A stretch of 51,777 nucleotides of DNA from Syntrophomonas sp. UBA4922. GTDB lineage: Bacteria; Bacillota; Syntrophomonadia; Syntrophomonadales; Syntrophomonadaceae. Location: contig DHBS01000005.1 in the NCBI GenBank assembly GCA_002398825.1, positions 113,545 through 165,321 of the forward strand, in the 5' to 3' direction. The translations under genes were made by a program, and so were the position numbers. The notes under the pieces are model-generated. The model did no database searches, was not told the origin of the DNA, and saw only the letters and a list, made by a program, of their open reading frames with translations. Below, in pieces: positions 47,819-51,777 of this stretch (positions within the stretch are counted from its first letter, which is position 1; each line of letters starts with the position of its first letter).

Positions 47819-48805
47819 TTACGGTGCATCTGCACCGTCATCCGACTGGCGGTGGTGAAGTTTTGCTGCCAGCCCGGCTACGCCCACCGCATTATCGCTG
47901 CACAGTTCAGGGTCGGCGAAATACAGTTTGAAGCCCAAGGCCGGGTGCCCCAAGCGGCGCAGCAAGTGTTCCTTTATGATACTGTTGGCCATAACCCCTC
48001 CGGCCAGGAGCACATGACGGTTCTCCAAACGGACTGATTCTTTCAATAAGGCCTTTTCCAGGGTTCTTCCCACCGCTTTGAACAGGGCCAAAGCAATATC
48101 TTGATGTTTATGCCCGGAATTTATCAAGCGTAAAACCTGGGTTTCTATTCCGGAAAAAGAAAAGCCTTCATCCCCGACAAAAGTGGTCAGATGCGGAATA
48201 TCCGTGCCGCCGGATCCCAAGGCCAGTTTTTCCAGGGCCGGGCCTGCAGGAAAGGGCAGTCCCAGGGCCACCCCTACCCGATCCACCAGTTGACCGGCGT
48301 GCAGATCCAGACCGGACATGCCGGTCCGCACCTCCAGAACATGCTTGTGATGCCGGCCAACCTGCAGTATCTCCGAGGTTCCCCCGGAAAAATGAACCGC
48401 CACAAAGCTTTCCTGCTGCAGCAGGGCCTCATTTCCTATCAGGGCTGCCATGATGTGGCCTTCCTGATGGCTCACCAGATAGAGGGGAAGATTGGCAAAA
48501 GAGCTTAATACCCGGGCCTGATTAAGGCCAGCCAGGAAAACCGGCATATAGCTGTCATTAACCCGGCGCGGCCAGGCGCTGGCTGCAATTGCGGCCACCT
48601 CACGGCTGAGCTCGGCCGGCAGGCTGTCAAAAAGCCGGGGCAGGTTCTGAACATGAAAAAAGAGAGCCTGTGATTGCCTCAACCCTCTTTCTCCCGATTT
48701 AATAATGAGTGGAATGCGTTTGTCTACAACCACCTGGCGCCGATTGTTCACCAGTGCTATAGAAGTGGTATATGCGCTGGTATCAAGTCCCAGGAACAGA
48801 GCCAT
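47819..48805 (-). CDS. TsaD/Kae1-like ASKHA protein (paralog, peptidase M22 type)
   Basis: The 328-aa protein is related to TsaD, the t6A tRNA enzyme. It has the opening FLGLDTSAYTTSIALV (TsaD: ETSCDDT), metal His113 and His117 in VSHQEGHIMAA, SGGTSEI in place of SGGHT, GFSFSGIET, and DNAVGVAGLA for the last Asp. The loss of the Cys-Asp pair near the start marks it as a paralog rather than true TsaD. Role is unknown. ATG 48805 has GGTGAG; the in-frame extension to 48898 lies inside nusB. It overlaps nusB by 23 bp and precedes folD by about 47 bp. Confidence 0.8.
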   Translation of the reverse strand: MALFLGLDTSAYTTSIALVNNRRQVVVDKRIPLIIKSGERGLRQSQALFFHVQNLPRLFDSLPAELSREVAAIAASAWPRRVNDSYMPVFLAGLNQARVLSSFANLPLYLVSHQEGHIMAALIGNEALLQQESFVAVHFSGGTSEILQVGRHHKHVLEVRTGMSGLDLHAGQLVDRVGVALGLPFPAGPALEKLALGSGGTDIPHLTTFVGDEGFSFSGIETQVLRLINSGHKHQDIALALFKAVGRTLEKALLKESVRLENRHVLLAGGVMANSIIKEHLLRRLGHPALGFKLYFADPELCSDNAVGVAGLAAKLHHRQSDDGADAP

Positions 48806-49205
48806 ATTTCTCACCCAAAATCCTGTCCAAAATGGCGTTAATAAAAGCCGGCGAATTCTCATCACCGTATTTTTTGGCAATCTCAACCGCTTCGTCAATC
48901 GCCACTACCGGCTCAGAGGGCTGCATAAAAAGGATTTCATAACCGGCCAGGCGCATGATATTGCGGTCGACCGCCGACATGCGGCTTAAATCCCATTCCC
49001 GGGAAAAACGCTTAATGGCCTCATCGATATCAGCCAGGTGCCGTATCGCACCGTGGGTCAATTCGGCGGCGAAACTCTGATCCTTTTCCGCCGTGAGCTC
49101 GTCTTCCCGGTAAAGGTAGGATAAGGCCTGCTGCGGTTCCGTCTTGACCTGATCATACTGAAATATAACCTTGAAGGCTACCACCCGCGCTTTTCTTCTG
49201 CTCAA
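48783..49205 (-). CDS. nusB: transcription antitermination protein NusB
   Basis: The 140-aa all-helical protein binds boxA RNA with NusE for antitermination of rRNA transcription. The RRKARVVAFKVIFQYDQV start, VDRNIMRLAGYEILF and VAIDEAVEIAKKYGDENSPAFINAILDRI end are diagnostic. The start is TTG 49205, about 8 nt after AAAGGAT. It overlaps the TsaD-like gene by 23 bp and follows the DUF2273 gene by 20 bp. Confidence 0.95.
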   Translation of the reverse strand: MSRRKARVVAFKVIFQYDQVKTEPQQALSYLYREDELTAEKDQSFAAELTHGAIRHLADIDEAIKRFSREWDLSRMSAVDRNIMRLAGYEILFMQPSEPVVAIDEAVEIAKKYGDENSPAFINAILDRILGEKYGSVPGT

Positions 49206-49225
49206 TCACATCTATCCTTTCAAAA

Positions 49226-49444
49226 TCAACGCTGATCCTTAAATGTTTCTATCCAGTTATTGAAACTGTGGTGATCATCAACCCGTTTGCCAATCCAGTA
49301 ACCGATTGAAAGGCAGATGACAATAAATATGGTGCGCCAAAATCCCAGGGTCACAACCAGGATACTGGCGGCAAGCCCTAAAATAACACCTACGGTTTTG
49401 CCGCGGTGTTCCTGCCATAGTAACGTAATCAGTCTGTCCATCAT
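49226..49444 (-). CDS. DUF2273 small membrane protein
   Basis: The 72-aa protein has two transmembrane helices (about residues 16-33 and 35-51) after a short basic head, and a hydrophilic tail (KRVDDHHSFNNWIETFKDQ). DUF2273 proteins accompany AmaP and Asp23 in Gram-positive bacteria, where this set anchors Asp23 to the membrane. It follows amaP by 21 bp. GGGGGTG precedes the start (two ATGs in a row). Confidence 0.85.
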   Translation of the reverse strand: MMDRLITLLWQEHRGKTVGVILGLAASILVVTLGFWRTIFIVICLSIGYWIGKRVDDHHSFNNWIETFKDQR

Positions 49445-49465
49445 ATGAGCACCCCCTTCAGGCGG

Positions 49466-49993
49466 CTATTTTCCCGCAGCGGGAATGTCATCGACCAGTA
49501 TACGGATCTCTGCCACCTCTAATCCCCCGATGTCTTGCAGATATTGCTTGACGGTGGACTGGATCTGCTGGCTGAGTTCAGGCACGCTTAGTTCCGGATT
49601 AATGGCCATATGTAGCTTAATAACCAAACCTTCCGCACTTTGAGCAACATGAGGTCTGATATCGCGGACCCCTTCGATTTGCTTAATGGCCTTCATAATC
49701 AGCACTTTGATGGCAGGAACAGTGATGGCTATCTCGCCTTGCAGGCCTTGCTTGACGACTACCTGTTCCAAACGGGGCTCCTTTTTAAAAAGATGCACAA
49801 ACACCACCAGGGTAGCGCCCAGCAACAGCAAAGCGGCGATGCCAAAGATCAGCCGGTTCTCCGGGGTAGCCAGAGCCAGCTGCAAATAGGCCAAGGGCTC
49901 GGGGCGGTTTATGGCTGCGGCCAGGAATATCCCCGATAGTGCCAGCAAAAGCAGGTTATAGAGGAATAACACCAAACGTAGGGTAGCTGACAT
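49466..49993 (-). CDS. amaP: alkaline shock response membrane anchor protein AmaP
   Basis: The 175-aa protein has two transmembrane helices near the start (about residues 5-25 and 47-67), then an Asp23/Gls24-like domain (VKQGLQGEIAITVPAIKVLIMKAIKQIEGVRDI...GLVIKLHM). AmaP holds Asp23 at the membrane. GAGGTGG precedes the ATG. It lies between asp23 and DUF2273 on the same strand, with a hairpin separating it from asp23. Confidence 0.9.
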   Translation of the reverse strand: MSATLRLVLFLYNLLLLALSGIFLAAAINRPEPLAYLQLALATPENRLIFGIAALLLLGATLVVFVHLFKKEPRLEQVVVKQGLQGEIAITVPAIKVLIMKAIKQIEGVRDIRPHVAQSAEGLVIKLHMAINPELSVPELSQQIQSTVKQYLQDIGGLEVAEIRILVDDIPAAGK

Positions 49994-50026
49994 TGTTATC
50001 CCACCTCTTTCTCAAGAAATACAGTT

Positions 50027-50051
50027 AACCCCCTGTACAAGGCAGGGGGTT
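50027..50051. terminator. hairpin between asp23 and amaP
   Basis: A perfect 9-bp stem (AACCCCCTG / CAGGGGGTT, 7-nt loop) lies 23 bp past the asp23 stop. On the minus strand the tract after it is only AACTGTATTTCTT. It may partly terminate or set a higher level for asp23. Confidence 0.55.
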
Positions 50052-50074
50052 ATAATCCATAACTTACATTCATG

Positions 50075-50476
50075 CTATTCCTTATCCAGGTCTGTACCTT
50101 CGTAAGCGCTCTCCGCTTTTTTAATTGAAACCCCCAGTATATTAACATTTACCGCACTGACCTTTAATCCAGTCATAGATTCAACCGCTATTTTGACTTC
50201 TTTTTGAACGGTTTCCGCAACATTGGGAATTGGATATCCATATTCAATGATCAGATAAATGTCGATCTTGGTGTCATTGTCGGCGACTTCAACTTTGATG
50301 CCTTTGCCAAAATTTTTCTTGCCCAGTTTTTCTACCAGATCAGTTCCCCATCCTCCACTCATCGAGGCGACGCCTTCAACATCAACGGCAGCTAGTCCGG
50401 CAACAGTTGCCACCACTTCGTCGGCTATGCGTATTGAGCCAATATCATTGGTAATCTCGGGCTTCTGCGGGTCCAT
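50075..50476 (-). CDS. Asp23/Gls24 family envelope stress protein
   Basis: The 133-aa protein has the Asp23 fold: GSIRIADEVVATVAGLAAVDVEGVASMSGG, the KNFGKGIKVEVADNDTKIDIYLIIEYGYPIP strand block and VESMTGLKVSAVNVNILGV. It is an abundant cell-envelope-linked protein (YqhY type beside accC in Bacillus, linked to acetyl-CoA carboxylase control). ATG 50476 has GGAGG 8 nt upstream; the ATG at 50491 lies ahead of that site. Confidence 0.92.
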   Translation of the reverse strand: MDPQKPEITNDIGSIRIADEVVATVAGLAAVDVEGVASMSGGWGTDLVEKLGKKNFGKGIKVEVADNDTKIDIYLIIEYGYPIPNVAETVQKEVKIAVESMTGLKVSAVNVNILGVSIKKAESAYEGTDLDKE

Positions 50477-50564
50477 TCGTTCCACCTCCAATTTATAATT
50501 TCCAAACTTGTAAGTATTATTCTACCAAAAGGCCGGGGTATGTTCAAATTTAAGCTGGCAAATT

Positions 50565-51777
50565 CTAATCTTCCATGCGGCGCTGGATGAAATTGGTGTA
50601 GACCTCACCGCGCCTGAAAAAGGCATTGTCCAAAACCTTGAGGTGAAAGGGAATCGTGGTTTTGATGTTCTCCACCTTGAACTCACGTAAAGCCCGCTTC
50701 ATTCTCTCAATGGCTTCATCGCGTTCATTGCCCCAGGCGATCAATTTGGCCACCATGGAGTCGTAATAAGGAGGTATCAGGTAATTGGAGTAAACCGAGG
50801 AATCCACCCGGATTCCGGGCCCTCCGGGAACCACATACTGACCAACCCGTCCTGGTGAGGGTCGGAAATCATTATCCGGATCCTCTGCGTTGATGCGGCA
50901 TTCAATGGCCCAGCCGTTTAAGACGATATCCTCCTGGGCGCAACGCAGGGGTTCACCAGCCGCGATGCGGATCTGTTCTTTTACAATGTCAATGCCGGTA
51001 ACCATCTCGGTAACCGGATGTTCCACCTGCACCCTGGTATTCATCTCTATAAAATAAAAATTGCGGTTTTTGTCTACCAGGAACTCAACCGTTCCGGCGC
51101 TCGAATAATTCGCGGCTTGAGCGGCTTTTACCGCTATATTTCCCATGGTTTGGCGCAGCGGGTCATCAAGAAAGGAGGAAGGCGACTCTTCCAGCAATTT
51201 CTGATTGCGGCGCTGCAGGGAACAGTCGCGCTCTCCCAGGTGCACCAGATTGCCGAACTCGTCACCCAGAATCTGAAATTCGATATGGCGGGGTTCCTCC
51301 AGGTACTTTTCGATATAGACTGCGTCATTGCCGAAGGCTGCACCGGCCTCCAGGCGTGCCGTATTTAAGGCTTCTTTAAGAGAATCCCGGTTGTGGGCCA
51401 GGCGCATGCCGCGCCCGCCGCCCCCGGCGGAAGCCTTTATCATTACCGGATAACCTATTTGATTGGCGATAGCCAGGGCCTCCTGATAACTGCTTACCGC
51501 CCCGTCGCTACCCGGCACCACCGGTACTCCGGCCGGCTTGACCACTTCCCTGGCTTTCACTTTGTTGCCCATGGTATCGATGACATCGGAACGGGGCCCG
51601 ATAAATTTTATGTCATATGTATTGCATAATTCCGCAAAATAAGCATTCTCAGCCAGAAAACCATACCCGGGATGGATCGCATCCGCCCCGGTGTTTCTTG
51701 CCGCAGCTATTATATTGGCAATATTCAGGTAACTCTCCCTTGCGGACGCACCGCCGATACAAACCGCTTCATCAGCC
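50565..51777 (-). CDS. accC: biotin carboxylase AccC, 5' part beyond the window
   Basis: This is the biotin carboxylase subunit of acetyl-CoA carboxylase, which carboxylates biotin on AccB with ATP and bicarbonate. The frame runs on through 51777, so the first residues are missing. Visible parts begin ADEAVCIGG, then ADAIHPGYGFLAENAYFAELC, KVKAREVVKPAGVPVVPGSDG, the ATP-grasp GGGGRGMRL loop, and FIEMNTRVQVEHPVTEMVTGID with the metal and catalytic residues. The 3' end is complete. In Bacillus it heads the accB-accC-yqhY-nusB cluster. Confidence 0.96.
   Translation of the reverse strand, partial: ADEAVCIGGASARESYLNIANIIAAARNTGADAIHPGYGFLAENAYFAELCNTYDIKFIGPRSDVIDTMGNKVKAREVVKPAGVPVVPGSDGAVSSYQEALAIANQIGYPVMIKASAGGGGRGMRLAHNRDSLKEALNTARLEAGAAFGNDAVYIEKYLEEPRHIEFQILGDEFGNLVHLGERDCSLQRRNQKLLEESPSSFLDDPLRQTMGNIAVKAAQAANYSSAGTVEFLVDKNRNFYFIEMNTRVQVEHPVTEMVTGIDIVKEQIRIAAGEPLRCAQEDIVLNGWAIECRINAEDPDNDFRPSPGRVGQYVVPGGPGIRVDSSVYSNYLIPPYYDSMVAKLIAWGNERDEAIERMKRALREFKVENIKTTIPFHLKVLDNAFFRRGEVYTNFIQRRMED

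Noticed and set aside
1..51777. CRISPR array, tRNA, rRNA, prophage or insertion sequence
   Set aside because: I read for regular direct repeats, cloverleaf ends, transposase or phage genes and saw none; xerD is the housekeeping recombinase in its usual context.

Overview
The window looks like chromosomal core sequence of an anaerobic, endospore-forming Clostridia-type Firmicute, perhaps near Syntrophomonadaceae or Peptococcaceae; the placement is my inference. GC is near 50%, ribosome binding sites are AGGAGG-like, and GTG and TTG starts are common. The window carries spo0A, spoIVB, spoIIM, the spoIIA operon and a spoVA operon in the conserved Bacillus/Clostridium context. I see no phage, insertion sequence, CRISPR array, tRNA or rRNA. 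The only repeat that looks mobile-related is one large palindrome near 21.2 kb.

Layout. 1-7.4 kb, minus strand: YlbF-like protein, RidA, a Na/Ca exchanger, a RACo-like corrinoid-protein activator, a small membrane protein, HU, Nif3 and TrmK. The RNase P RNA gene (rnpB) sits among them on the plus strand. 7.5-8.8 kb, plus: an overlapping NUDIX / eIF2B-like (ribose-1,5-bisphosphate isomerase-like) pair. 9-10.3 kb, minus: a stand-alone TrpB2. 10.4-13.4 kb, plus: a TPP riboswitch with terminator, then a thiamine-binding MTH1187 protein and a ThiXYZ-like ABC transporter. 13.4-22.5 kb, minus, in transcription order: dacF, spoIIAA-spoIIAB-sigF with a sigma-H promoter, a dodecin gene with a sigma-G-like promoter, spoVAC-AD-AEb-AEa with a sigma-G promoter, then three 2-hydroxyacyl-CoA dehydratase activase-type genes. 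22.6-24.1 kb, plus: an MBL hydrolase and a secreted or anchored small protein. 24.1-34.3 kb, minus: pepT-like, nudF-endoQ-CBS pyrophosphatase, spoIIM-(YqzK position)-xerD-deoB-pdp-ADH. 34.3-51.8 kb, minus, in transcription order: accC (truncated by the window edge), asp23, amaP, DUF2273, nusB, a TsaD paralog, folD, xseA, xseB, ispA, OLE RNA, oapA, dxs, tlyA, nadK, argR, recN, spoIVB, spo0A.

Most notable points. (1) The 770-bp gap between ispA and the oapA/dxs genes fits an OLE (ornate large extremophilic) RNA: it has an extended -10 promoter, a perfect 14-bp pairing of the two RNA ends, and the known OLE gene neighbourhood. (2) The CBS-domain family II pyrophosphatase has no ATG, GTG or TTG start ahead of its first catalytic motif. 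It appears to start at ATT, overlapping the stop of endoQ. (3) The dodecin gene sits between sigF and spoVA behind its own sigma-G-like promoter, which suggests forespore expression. (4) A three-gene HgdC/DUF2229-type activase cassette follows spoVAEa by 19 bp, so it may be co-transcribed in the forespore. (5) A structured element of unknown class with a plus-strand terminator lies between spo0A and the pepT-like gene.

How the genes work together. The sporulation genes form a sensible cascade: Spo0A and sigma-H switch on spoIIA, sigma-F acts through SpoIVB, and sigma-G drives SpoVA (dipicolinic acid uptake). The ispA-dxs-xse-folD-nusB block is the usual housekeeping cluster for isoprenoids, DNA repair and folate. 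The TPP operon imports a thiamine precursor. deoB and pdp salvage nucleosides.
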